A stretch of DNA of 64,000 nucleotides from contig OZ247499.1 of the NCBI GenBank assembly GCA_965233625.1, positions 496,001 to 560,000 on the forward strand, read 5' to 3'. A program made the translations under genes and the position numbers. Positions 8,854 to 16,881 of this stretch are shown piece after piece. The notes under the pieces are model-generated. The model made no database searches. It saw only the letters and a program-made list of their open reading frames with translations, and had not been told where the DNA came from. The stretch is from G965233625 sp965233625. GTDB lineage: Bacteria > Planctomycetota > Planctomycetia > Pirellulales > Pirellulaceae. Within the stretch, counting starts at the first letter, position 1, and each line of letters begins with the position of its first letter.

Positions 8854-9536
8854 TGAAACGGCATTCTGTCCTGATCGTTGAAGACGACCCTGCCATGCTG
8901 CGCGGACTTTCGGACAATTTCCGCAGCCAGGATTACGACGTGCGGACCGCATCAGACGGGCACACGGCGATGGATCTTGCGCTGACAGAACCCGCGGACC
9001 TGATCTTGCTGGATATTATGCTGCCGGGCGCCAACGGGTATGAAATCTGCCGTAAGATCCGCGAGCAGCAGGTGCAGAGCACGATTATTATGCTCACCGC
9101 CAAAGGGCAGGAAGACGACATCATCCGCGGCCTGGAACTAGGCGCCGACGACTATGTGACCAAACCGTTCAGCATCCGCGAGCTATTAGCCCGCGCGAAA
9201 GCGTTCCTGCGGCGGCGGCAGGATGAAGACTCGCAGCAGATCAAGTTCGGCAGTTTTCTGCTGGACATTGCGTCGCACAAACTACACAAAGACACTCAGG
9301 AAGTGACACTCACCAGCAAAGAATTCCAATTGCTCGCCTACATGGCCCTCCGCCCAGGCCGCGCACTAACGCGGGGCGACATTCTAGACGCCGTCTGGGG
9401 CGCCAACGTGATTGTCACCACACGTAGCGTTGACCGGTGCGTCACAACGCTGCGAGGGAAGATTGAAGACGACCCGCGTAAACCCCGCTGGATTCAGACA
9501 ATCCGCGACGTCGGCTACCGGTTTGAGCCTGAATAA
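8853..9536 (+). CDS. OmpR-family response regulator
   Basis: 227 residues from the ATG at 8853, which overlaps the kinase stop and is preceded by GGAGG (8844-8848). Seen: receiver domain with acidic pair D11-D12, phosphoacceptor D54 (LILLDIMLPG) and the later Lys in TKPF; a winged-helix Trans_Reg_C domain from about 130 to the end (TSKEFQLLAYMALRPGRALT ... IQTIRDVGYRF). Known: such proteins bind DNA as phosphorylated dimers. The targets cannot be told from the sequence; nearby candidates are the TPR gene upstream and the sulfatase that converges on this gene. Confidence 0.96.
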   Translation: MKRHSVLIVEDDPAMLRGLSDNFRSQDYDVRTASDGHTAMDLALTEPADLILLDIMLPGANGYEICRKIREQQVQSTIIMLTAKGQEDDIIRGLELGADDYVTKPFSIRELLARAKAFLRRRQDEDSQQIKFGSFLLDIASHKLHKDTQEVTLTSKEFQLLAYMALRPGRALTRGDILDAVWGANVIVTTRSVDRCVTTLRGKIEDDPRKPRWIQTIRDVGYRFEPE

Positions 9537-9557
9537 TCAACGTGTCCTTCGACCACG

Positions 9558-10913
9558 CTACTTCGCCGTAGCTTTAATCATGGCAGCCTCAAGCCGCGCG
9601 GCGATGTCTGGATTTTTCTTCGCGATGTTTTTCTTTTCGCCAATATCAGCCGTTAGATCATAAACTTCTAAAGGACCATTCTTTTTCACACGAACGCCCT
9701 TCCACTGGTCGATCCGCACCGCCTGTTTACCGCTGTACTGCCAGTACAGAAACTCGTGACTTTTCTGCTTCTCACCCAACAAGGAGGGCAGATACGAAAT
9801 GCCGTCGATGCCTGCCGGTACAGGAGCTCCCGCAATTTCGCATGCAGTGGGCAACCAGTCCCAGAAGGCCGAAGGGTGCGCGGTGATGCTGCCGGGCTGA
9901 ATTTTGCCGGGCCAGCGTGCGATCATCGGAACGCGGATGCCGCCTTCGTAAAGGTCGCGTTTATAGCCGCGCAGGTCGCCGTTGCTGTTGAAGTACTCCA
10001 TCTTGTGCCCGCCTTCCTGATGGGGCCCGTTGTCCGAGGTGAAGATTAGCAGCGTGTTGTCCTGGATCTTCAGTTCACGCAGCAGCGCATCGATGCGGCC
10101 GACATCGCCGTCCATCCGCGTAATCATGGCGGCAAAGCCCTTTTCGGGTTCGGGCCAGTCCTGCCCGGCATACTGGCCGTGGTCTGGCACTTCCTGGCCG
10201 TTGCCGGTGGCGCGGCCGCCCTGATTATTCGTGTGGGGGATGGTCCAATGCACATGCAGCAGAAACGGCTTTTCGCCATCAGCGTGCTGCCGGATGAAAT
10301 CGAGAGCTTCGGTGGTCATCACGTCGTGCGAATACGTTTCGCGTTTGATGGAAACGTGTGTTTGCGGGCCTTCCTTATTGCCTTTCAGCGTCACCTTTTC
10401 CGTATTACGCCATAGATATTCCGGGTAGTAGTTGTGAGCCGCGGACTGATCCAGATAGCCCATCCAGAAATCGAAGCCCTGCCGGTTTGGGTGACCGGAA
10501 TTTGTCACATCGCCATTGGCCCATTTCCCTACACCACCGGTGACGTAACCGGCCGCCTTCAGATGTTCAGCAACGGTTTTATCTTCCGGCTTCAGTACGT
10601 ACTTGGCGTTGGAAGATATTGCCGTGTGTCCCGAATGCATGCCCGTCCAAAGCACCAGCCGGGAAGGCCGGCAGACGGTGTGGCCGGAGTAATGATCGGT
10701 AAAGCGGATGCCCTCTTTGGCCAGCCGGTCAATGTTTGGCGTCTGAATGACCTTCTGCCCGTAACATCCGACGTCGCCGTAGCCAAGGTCGTCCACCATG
10801 ATGTAGATCATGTTCGGACGCTTGTTCGCCGCATGCAGATCAGCAGGACGTATGATCGCTGCTGCGCTGACCAGGAGAATGCCAATCGTCAGGAAAGTTC
10901 CCAGATTCTTCAT
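9558..10913 (-). CDS. Sulfatase, exported
   Basis: 451 residues from the ATG at 10913; the frame is open eight codons further, but the signal peptide (MKNLGTFLTIGILLVSAAAI) begins here. Seen: metal ligands in IMVDDLGYGDVGCYG, and signature VCRPSRLVLWTG with Cys81 as the expected formylglycine residue. VGKWANG replaces the usual GKWHLG, so the His there is an Asn-containing variant. The metal motif FTSDNGPHQEGGHK and the C-terminal QWKGVRVKKNGPLEVYDL strand are present. Known: formylglycine sulfatase family; substrate unknown. It converges on the response regulator (21-base gap). An inverted repeat at 10943-10960 lies just upstream of its start. Confidence 0.94.
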   Translation of the reverse strand: MKNLGTFLTIGILLVSAAAIIRPADLHAANKRPNMIYIMVDDLGYGDVGCYGQKVIQTPNIDRLAKEGIRFTDHYSGHTVCRPSRLVLWTGMHSGHTAISSNAKYVLKPEDKTVAEHLKAAGYVTGGVGKWANGDVTNSGHPNRQGFDFWMGYLDQSAAHNYYPEYLWRNTEKVTLKGNKEGPQTHVSIKRETYSHDVMTTEALDFIRQHADGEKPFLLHVHWTIPHTNNQGGRATGNGQEVPDHGQYAGQDWPEPEKGFAAMITRMDGDVGRIDALLRELKIQDNTLLIFTSDNGPHQEGGHKMEYFNSNGDLRGYKRDLYEGGIRVPMIARWPGKIQPGSITAHPSAFWDWLPTACEIAGAPVPAGIDGISYLPSLLGEKQKSHEFLYWQYSGKQAVRIDQWKGVRVKKNGPLEVYDLTADIGEKKNIAKKNPDIAARLEAAMIKATAK

Positions 10914-10942
10914 GTCTGCATGCCTGTGGAAAAACACGGTTC

Positions 10943-10960
10943 AAATAGTTGGGACTATTT
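10943..10960. promoter_or_regulatory. Candidate operator: 7-bp inverted repeat upstream of sulfatase
   Basis: Seen: AAATAGT - TGGG - ACTATTT, two perfect 7-base arms around a 4-base centre. It lies 30 bases upstream of the minus-strand sulfatase start (10913) in the divergent gap before the ROK kinase (11087). The position suits a repressor or activator site. A role in regulation is inference only; no regulator is assigned. Confidence 0.35.
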
Positions 10961-11086
10961 TGTTGTAACGCGAAGTCGACGTCAAACTTACGGGCGGTTT
11001 CCGAAAGTTAGGATGTTCGCTAAGTTTTCTCTTAACGATGCGCGTTACAGCCCCAGCAACGTTTTCCGTTCTTTAGTGAGTGAAGC

Positions 11087-12055
11087 ATGACCGAAATGCT
11101 GGCCGGTATTGACCTGGGCGGAACCAACATCAAAGCAGCCCTAGCGACAATGGACGGCGAAATCGTCGCCTCGACATCTGTCCCGACCCAATCGCATCTT
11201 GGCCCGGATGGTGTACTTGAGCGTATCGCCAACACCGCCAATCAACTTGCCGAAGTGAATAACGCTACGATCGTAGGTTTAGGCATGGGAGTGCCGGGAC
11301 TTGTCGATACTCCCGCAGGCATCACGCGATTTCTGCCGAATCTGCCGACGCAGTGGCGCGACGTACCCGCCGGCGAGAAACTTGCTTCGGCAATTGGGTG
11401 CAAGGTGCGGTTGTTGAATGATGTCCGCACGGCAACCCTCGCGGAATTGCGGTTTGGTCATGGTCGTGATGATCCGCGAATTTCGCTGGTGTTTTTCTCA
11501 CTGGGAACCGGTGTTGGCGGCGGCATCAGTATCGACGGCCGTTTGCGGCTTGGGCCGTTTGGCGCTGCGGGCGAACTGGGCCACCTGACGGTTCTGCCAC
11601 GCGGTCCAAGGTGTGGTTGTGGCGACCGTGGATGTCTTGAGACCTTAGCAAGTGGGCCGGCAATTTCGGCTGAGGGCGTGCGTCTCATGCGTTCCGGTCT
11701 GGCGCCCGGGTTGTACGAAATGGTGCAGGGCGACGCCGGACGGGTAACAACGCGTGAAATGAGCGCCGCCGCGGAAACCGACGAGGCCGTCCGCGAGGCG
11801 ATCATCAACGCGGCCACCTTCGTAGGTATTGCGGCAGCCAACATTATCACCATCCTGCACCCCAGCATGATCGTACTCGGTGGCGGAGTGGCCGAGATGG
11901 GCAGCATTCTTACGGACACTGTAAAAGAAGTGATTGACGAAAGCGTGCGTATGTTCCCCACCGATGACATACGCGTCGTGAAGTCTCATCTAGGTGATCA
12001 AGCGGGCGTGCAGGGCGCGGTTGCGCTGGCGCGCGAAGCGCTTGATGATGTGTAA
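11087..12055 (+). CDS. ROK-family sugar kinase, probable glucokinase
   Basis: 322 residues. Seen: the phosphate loop GIDLGGTNIKAA at 7-18, catalytic Asp in LLNDVRTA (D112), ROK motif AGELGHLTV with E163 and H166, and the zinc motif C176-x-C178-x4-C183 in CGCGDRGCLE. Known: ROK proteins with this combination phosphorylate glucose or N-acyl hexosamines in the cytoplasm; the E-x2-H motif fits a kinase rather than a repressor, and there is no N-terminal winged helix. Exact sugar uncertain. Monocistronic, divergent from a sulfatase, so it may act on sugars freed outside the cell (inference). An alternative start is Met4. Confidence 0.92.
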   Translation: MTEMLAGIDLGGTNIKAALATMDGEIVASTSVPTQSHLGPDGVLERIANTANQLAEVNNATIVGLGMGVPGLVDTPAGITRFLPNLPTQWRDVPAGEKLASAIGCKVRLLNDVRTATLAELRFGHGRDDPRISLVFFSLGTGVGGGISIDGRLRLGPFGAAGELGHLTVLPRGPRCGCGDRGCLETLASGPAISAEGVRLMRSGLAPGLYEMVQGDAGRVTTREMSAAAETDEAVREAIINAATFVGIAAANIITILHPSMIVLGGGVAEMGSILTDTVKEVIDESVRMFPTDDIRVVKSHLGDQAGVQGAVALAREALDDV

Positions 12056-12081
12056 AGATCATCGTCTGACGAGCAGAAGAA

Positions 12082-13053
12082 TCAATCTTCCGGTCGTATG
12101 CGGTCCGCAATCACTGTGTCTACGATCAACTGACCGACGTGGTAGCACACCATCGGCAGAATGATGATGCCCAGATCATCGCAGACAGACAGTCCCACCA
12201 TCAGCGTTTTCTGGCTGCCCGCAAACAGCACCGCAGCCGCCGAGGTGTGTGGCATGCCCAAGCCCCGCGCTAGCCAGTAGCCAGTGCCTGCCATCGTGAG
12301 ATGAACCACCATGACGCCGGCTATCATCACAACCACATCAAACGCTGAGAGCGCCGGTTGAGTATCGTCCCAGATTCGCACGCTCGTCTGGATCGAACCT
12401 AGAAACACCATCGCCAGGATGCCGCACAGCGCAAGCACGCCGATAGCGGATTTCTTCCCGGTCGCCCATGCTGCCACTGTTGTCGAAATGCGGGTTAACC
12501 TAGCCAGCGCCATTGGCAGGACGACCAGCAGACCCAGTTTCAGAATCATCGCCACAACGGAAATACTGGGTGCGGATGCGGCGGCAGTCGCAGGAGCCGG
12601 GTTGAGAATGCCAAGCCATGCGGGCGTGATGATGAACGAACCTGCATTGGTGATGATCGTCACCATGATGGCGATGGCGGGATCACCGCCTGCCTTGCGG
12701 GTCCAGACCGCGGCCGACGCCAGCGTGCAGGGCGTTGCCGCCGCCACCAGTAATCCCGGAGCTAAGTCTTCACTTAACCCTAAAGACACAAGCCACGCAA
12801 ACAGCGGTAACAGCCCGACGTTGATAGCAATTGCCAGCAGCGCGGGCCAGGGCGTCCGCAGCGCCTGCCACATGCCGCTGCCATCGAGCGGCCACGCCAT
12901 CAGAAACATCACGCAGAATACAAGGACGTTGCGGACCGCTTTAGAGCTGGCCAGCACTTGCAGATGCACGCCAAAGGTTAAAGCAATTGCCAGCAGCAGC
13001 GCCAGGGCGATTAGAAACCACCGGCGGATCAGAAACTGCTGGAAAGAAGCCAA
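12082..13053 (-). CDS. Bile acid:sodium symporter-like (SBF/DUF4137) transporter
   Basis: 323 residues, almost wholly hydrophobic with about nine or ten membrane helices. The start chosen is a TTG at 13053, just before the first helix (RRWFLIALALLLAIALTFG). Seen: SBF-like signatures, including AATPCTLASAAVWTRKAGGD in the unwound-helix region, and a late segment AAAVLFAGSQKTLMVGLSV resembling the GSQKTL motif of SBF-like/YfeH-type proteins. Known: this group moves organic anions with sodium; substrates are mostly unknown. It converges on the ROK kinase (26-base gap) and lies 29 bases after the ferredoxin gene on the same strand, so the two may be cotranscribed. Confidence 0.85.
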   Translation of the reverse strand: MASFQQFLIRRWFLIALALLLAIALTFGVHLQVLASSKAVRNVLVFCVMFLMAWPLDGSGMWQALRTPWPALLAIAINVGLLPLFAWLVSLGLSEDLAPGLLVAAATPCTLASAAVWTRKAGGDPAIAIMVTIITNAGSFIITPAWLGILNPAPATAAASAPSISVVAMILKLGLLVVLPMALARLTRISTTVAAWATGKKSAIGVLALCGILAMVFLGSIQTSVRIWDDTQPALSAFDVVVMIAGVMVVHLTMAGTGYWLARGLGMPHTSAAAVLFAGSQKTLMVGLSVCDDLGIIILPMVCYHVGQLIVDTVIADRIRPED

Positions 13054-13082
13054 GGGCCAGCCCCGGATGAAAAAACCAGTGC

Positions 13083-13472
13083 TTAGCTAAAGAAGTTTTC
13101 GCCAAACAGGTTTACGTCGGGTCCGGTTTCAACCTCGATATCGTCGTTCACTTCCACACAGCAGGAAAGCCGCATCTCTTTCTCGTTGCCCATGTAGCTC
13201 ATGTTGATGGGGTCAGGCACCGGGATCATCGTCAGCTTGACCTTCTCCATCGTGGTCATCGGGTTGCAGTTTTCCATACCCTCTTTGATCAGAACCCGGC
13301 AGGTTCCGCAGAGGCCAAAACCGCGACAGTTCACGATCTTATTGATGCCCGCCCCGATGCCATTCACGCCCTGGTGAACATTGATGCCGGCTTTGACCGC
13401 TTCCTGACGTAGATTCGCGCCAGCGGGAACTTCGATTTCCTTCTTCTCGTTCTTAAACTTCACAATCGGCAT
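13083..13472 (-). CDS. 2Fe-2S ferredoxin
   Basis: 129 residues, cytoplasmic. Seen: the plant-type cluster motif C49-x5-C55-x2-C58 in NCRGFGLCGTC and a last Cys at 104 or 105 (RLSCCVEV). The usual beta-grasp opening (MPIVKFKNEKKEIEVPAGAN) is present. An insertion between the third and fourth cysteines (residues 65-100) makes it longer than a minimal ferredoxin. Known: one-electron carrier. The partner is not in view. The upstream gap carries an AT-rich hairpin/operator-like sequence at 13522-13544. Confidence 0.93.
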   Translation of the reverse strand: MPIVKFKNEKKEIEVPAGANLRQEAVKAGINVHQGVNGIGAGINKIVNCRGFGLCGTCRVLIKEGMENCNPMTTMEKVKLTMIPVPDPINMSYMGNEKEMRLSCCVEVNDDIEVETGPDVNLFGENFFS

Positions 13473-13521
13473 GAGAAAATCCCAGCGGTTGAATCACTCT
13501 GAATTACGTGGAGTAACATAC

Positions 13522-13544
13522 GGTGTATATATAAAATATACGCC
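13522..13544. promoter_or_regulatory. AT-rich inverted repeat upstream of ferredoxin gene
   Basis: Seen: GGTGTATAT - ATAAA - ATATACGCC, 8 of 9 bases complementary (9 of 9 with one G-U pair if transcribed from the plus strand). It lies about 50 bases upstream of the minus-strand ferredoxin start. It could be an operator or an overlapping -10 element for the ferredoxin promoter. No regulator can be named. The rest of the gap (13545-13652) holds short GC hairpins such as CTACC-GG-GGTAG and no gene. Confidence 0.4.
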
Positions 13545-13652
13545 AAAAGCCCCCAACTGCACTACCGGGGTAGCACCCGTCCTTTCAGGTACAAACAGCG
13601 CCCCGCATGAAGCGGAACGCCTGGATTGCAGTGCAGCGAAGTGAGATCGCCG

Positions 13653-14309
13653 CTACATACCAGCACGGCGAAGCGCGCGGAGGGCGCCGCCCACATTGTC
13701 GTGCACTTCTTGCGTAGCCGAGACTACTAGAGCGTGCACCGGGGCGTAGTAGAACATCGAACCCGGCCCGCCGTTGGTTTCCCAGAATTCAGGGCTAATG
13801 GTTCGTTCAATCAACTCGATCAGCGCTGCACTGTCGTCACGTACACCGCCGCCGAATGCGAGGCCCGCTTCAGCAATCACGCGTGATGGCCCACCCAAGG
13901 TGTAGCTTGCCAGCGTCATGTGTTCCGCCAGTTCCTGCGAGGCTGCGGAGGTCGCCTGCTGTTGTTGAAGATCCTGCTGCTGCCGCGCTGTGTCCGCCAC
14001 CGGTGGTCCGGCGCCGCGTTGCTCATGGGCGAGTTTGATCTCCAGCTTCTTTTTGACCCGTACCAGTCGGCTCCACAGCTTCGCCTTGTAGCTTTTCAGC
14101 GTCGGTGCTGTTTCCAGTCGTGGGTCGTGAATCAATTCGCGGTACAGCACGCTCATCTGATGGATGGCGACGGCGCGGTCAGACTGTGTTTTCGCCAATG
14201 CCTCAGCCCGCATGACTTCTTTAAGATCGGCGCTGATGAGATGGTACGGGCGTGGTTCGGCCTCGCCTGGATTCGCGGCGAGCGCCAGCAACAAGATTAG
14301 GTAAGACAT
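13653..14309 (-). CDS. Planctomycete-type exported/peripheral protein of unknown function
   Basis: 218 residues. The start at 14309 has a strong AGGAGG site five bases upstream. Seen: a short hydrophobic N-terminus (MSYLILLLALAANPGEA) that could be a weak signal peptide, a charged helical middle, a Gln-rich linker (about 108-122), and a C-terminal block with LIELIERTISPEFWETNGG followed by a short Pro/Tyr strand and VVSATQEVHDNVGGAL. That C-terminal pattern recurs in planctomycete exported proteins and resembles the small beta-alpha STN/secretin N-domain type. No enzyme motif. Function unknown. Confidence 0.8.
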   Translation of the reverse strand: MSYLILLLALAANPGEAEPRPYHLISADLKEVMRAEALAKTQSDRAVAIHQMSVLYRELIHDPRLETAPTLKSYKAKLWSRLVRVKKKLEIKLAHEQRGAGPPVADTARQQQDLQQQQATSAASQELAEHMTLASYTLGGPSRVIAEAGLAFGGGVRDDSAALIELIERTISPEFWETNGGPGSMFYYAPVHALVVSATQEVHDNVGGALRALRRAGM

Positions 14310-14347
14310 TCCTGCCTCCTGCTTCGTGATTCCCCTGTTCGCTACTC

Positions 14348-14374
14348 AGTATAGGGAATCACTGCGAATTTCAA
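14348..14374 (-). promoter_or_regulatory. Possible sigma-70 promoter of the 13653-14309 gene
   Basis: On the minus strand TTGAAA (14374-14369) and TATACT (14353-14348) are separated by 15 bases, shorter than ideal. The predicted start is about 30 bases before the ATG at 14309 and leaves room for the strong AGGAGG site. Position and hexamers are seen; use as a promoter is inferred. Confidence 0.35.
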
Positions 14375-14426
14375 CAGAATAATCTATTGAATCCACGGAA
14401 GCATTGAGGCAACTTACGCAAGCAGA

Positions 14427-16667
14427 CTACTGTCCGGTATGCATCAATTTTTCAGCGGAGAATCCAAGCGTCAGCCAGCCGTCGCGGGCGTCGATGCCTG
14501 TTACGTGGAGCTTGCCGGTTTTATCCGCAAACTGCTGCGGCGGATCAATCTCTTTGAATTCCACGTAGTCTTTGAACATGCTTTCGATCCGCTTCTTAAG
14601 CAACGATTGAACCGCTGCCTGCTCAATACGTGAGGTCACGGGATTCGGAAACGACACCTGCAATTCGCCCTGTTTGACCAACCGGAATACACCGCCCATT
14701 TGCTCTGGTTTATACACGGCGGAGATTTCAACCGTGTCTTGAATGTCGCGGTCGCCTGTTGTTATCCGGCTGAGGCGGATGGCGATGCGGATGCCGGTCT
14801 TGTCGAAGTAGATAGCCAAAGGCAATGCCGATGCCAAGGTAACGCGTGCATCTTCCCGCGCCGCATCTTCGTTCCCGTCTGGCTTCTCACCGGGTGGATT
14901 CTCACCGGGTGGCAGTGCATCGCCCGGCGGCATAGCGTCATCGCCGGGCGGCACAGCATCGTTACCGGGCGGCATAGCGTCATCGCCCGGAGGTGCGGCA
15001 TCGTTGCCTGGTGGCATCGCATCATCGCCGGGTGGTGCGGCATCACCAGCAGGTGGCGCCGCGTCATCGCCCGGTGGTGCTGCATCATCTGGCGCCGGTT
15101 TCTCTGTTTCCTCTGGCATCGCTTCAGCCGGTTTTGGAACGTCGCCGAACGTGACAAACTTCTCCAGCACGCCTAACTGCTCTTCCAGGCCGCCGCCGGC
15201 ATCGCTTGCAAAGCTCTTATTGGCTAAGCGTCTGCGTCCCGCGCTGGCAATCATCGACTCGTGAATTTGAATAACGATGTCGTGCTGGCCCTCAACAACC
15301 ACAGGCGGCGTTGCGGCGCCGATGCCGTAACTGTCGTGGTGTAGGGCCTGAAACTGAATGTGGCTTTGCGTGGTCGAAAGCTGCAGCTGTCGCGGGTATT
15401 CGTCCAGCCGTTTCAACGTGGCGATCAGCCGGTTGTTAATCTGCTGCCGCGTCTGGCGGAGCATCGGCGCGGCTTGTTCGTCGAAACTCCGCATCAAGCG
15501 ACCACGTGCCCGCTGGCGTGCGATTTCGTTGGCGGCGGGCTTACTTTCAGCAATGCGTTTCAGCGCCGCACGGCGGACGATCGGCTGCGTAAGTTTCGCA
15601 ACAGGCTTGCACTTAAACGGTGAATCCACGTCCACACAGTTTGTCCGGTTGTCGAGCGTCGCCCGCACGCCGGTACGCCAGAGATCGTCTTTGCCCGTCC
15701 GGATGAAAACCCGTTTCTTCGCCACAAAGTCAACGGTGGAAGTGCTCAGGATGGTCACCAGGCTCTGCCGGCCAACCGTGTCGGAGATCGTCTGCCCGCG
15801 GAACTGAAATTCGAGGCCGACTGCATCGGAGGAAGGAACAAGCTGCGCCGTTACCAGGCCCTGTGTCGTCGCCGTTCCCGTGATGCGGGTTCCTAGAATG
15901 ACTTCGTTGACATCGTCGGTGCTGTTACTTGGCCGGACCAACGCAGCCTGGACCAGGGGGGCGTTGATGCGGGCGTAAAGATTAGGCTGTTGAAACCGGT
16001 TGCGGATTAGCGACGTAATTTCCGGCAACTGCTCAACGCTTTCGAGCCAACCGGCGTACAGTCCAATGAGGTGTGCATCTTCCAGATTGGGACGATCGAT
16101 ATACGCTGCAATACGCTCTTTCACCCCTTTCACCTGCTCGCGCGCCAATGCCAGAAAGCCCTCCTGGGCATTGTACGACAGGTCGCTGTATCGTCTTAAC
16201 GCTCGACGCACTTTCTGGAACTGTGGCAACTCCAGCCCTTCGTGATTGCCCTCGTACCGCAGATAGATTTTCTCCAGAACTTCGTAATCCAGTTCAGTGT
16301 CCGCAGCCTTACCTGCAACCTGTAGCTGCGCAGAAAGTTCCTCCCACATCAGGTACGATTTCCACCCCGCGGGATTGGCCCCAAGAACGGGTTCCAGTTC
16401 GCGTAGCGCGGTGATCAGTTCTTCCTTCGCGCCAGCGACTCTTGCCGGGCTGATCTTTTGCAGTTTCTGCTCGCCATTTTCGAGAGCGGCCAGCACCTGT
16501 CCGAACGCGGCGCGGCGGCTTGCGATTTCGGCGGATTTCTGAACTTCGGCCTCTGTCGGCTCTTCCACGATATCTTCTGCCAGGCAAATGCCGCCCGGCG
16601 CAAGCAGAAAAACAATCACGCAGAGACGGGACCAGAGGGGAAGGCAACCAGCTTGCGGGTACTGCAT
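14427..16667 (-). CDS. Large exported protein with PPGDDAx heptapeptide repeats, unknown function
   Basis: 746 residues. Seen: signal peptide (LWSRLCVIVFLLAPGGICLA), an alpha-helical region of about 220 residues with many charged residues, a beta-rich middle (residues about 230-520), then a low-complexity stretch at about 525-595 made of heptads PPGDDAA/PPGNDAM. A C-terminal part (600-746) follows with ALPLAIYFDKTGIRIAIRLS. Nothing matches a catalytic family I know. The overall pattern (exported, TPR-like helices then beta domain) is common among planctomycete cell-surface proteins. The acidic Pro/Gly/Asp linker probably acts as a flexible spacer. Single gene with its own upstream gap. Confidence 0.82.
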   Translation of the reverse strand: MQYPQAGCLPLWSRLCVIVFLLAPGGICLAEDIVEEPTEAEVQKSAEIASRRAAFGQVLAALENGEQKLQKISPARVAGAKEELITALRELEPVLGANPAGWKSYLMWEELSAQLQVAGKAADTELDYEVLEKIYLRYEGNHEGLELPQFQKVRRALRRYSDLSYNAQEGFLALAREQVKGVKERIAAYIDRPNLEDAHLIGLYAGWLESVEQLPEITSLIRNRFQQPNLYARINAPLVQAALVRPSNSTDDVNEVILGTRITGTATTQGLVTAQLVPSSDAVGLEFQFRGQTISDTVGRQSLVTILSTSTVDFVAKKRVFIRTGKDDLWRTGVRATLDNRTNCVDVDSPFKCKPVAKLTQPIVRRAALKRIAESKPAANEIARQRARGRLMRSFDEQAAPMLRQTRQQINNRLIATLKRLDEYPRQLQLSTTQSHIQFQALHHDSYGIGAATPPVVVEGQHDIVIQIHESMIASAGRRRLANKSFASDAGGGLEEQLGVLEKFVTFGDVPKPAEAMPEETEKPAPDDAAPPGDDAAPPAGDAAPPGDDAMPPGNDAAPPGDDAMPPGNDAVPPGDDAMPPGDALPPGENPPGEKPDGNEDAAREDARVTLASALPLAIYFDKTGIRIAIRLSRITTGDRDIQDTVEISAVYKPEQMGGVFRLVKQGELQVSFPNPVTSRIEQAAVQSLLKKRIESMFKDYVEFKEIDPPQQFADKTGKLHVTGIDARDGWLTLGFSAEKLMHTGQ
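14886..15097. repeat. 21-nt minisatellite inside the 14427-16667 gene
   Basis: About eight to ten copies of an imperfect 21-base unit, each coding on the minus strand for a heptapeptide of the form PPG(D/N)DA(A/M/V); one copy is PPAGDAA and the last copies shorten to PPGDAL, PPGEN and PPGEKP. The frame is preserved throughout. The copies differ mainly at third codon positions, so the array is not freshly expanded. Units are contiguous, without spacers, so this is not a CRISPR array. Confidence 0.9.
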
Positions 16668-16881
16668 CAGACAGACCCCTTTGCGAATGGGAAGGCGGAG
16701 AAAATAGGTTCAGATCCAGGCGGAATACATTGCCCAGCCTAGTTAAACGCTACTTTCTTCTTCTCATACATTCGCAGCGATGCCGCTGATTTCACGCACT
16801 CCCCAGCGCATGCGGCGCGCTAACCCGCGCAACCGCTACAACCGGGCGCCGGCTGACATTCCCAAGTGAGTTGGCAACGCG
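16668..16881. other. Intergenic gap, no gene seen
   Basis: 214 bases between two minus-strand genes. No convincing coding frame, RNA fold or terminator with a T-run was found. It probably holds the promoter of the gene starting at 16667, but I cannot point to clear hexamers. Confidence 0.4.

Noticed and set aside
13545..13652. Short GC-rich hairpins that could be a REP-type repeat
   Set aside because: Arms are only 4-5 bp and no second copy was found in the window; not enough to call an element.
14886..15097. Possible CRISPR-like array of 21-base repeats
   Set aside because: Units are contiguous without spacers and encode in-frame heptapeptides; a coding minisatellite.
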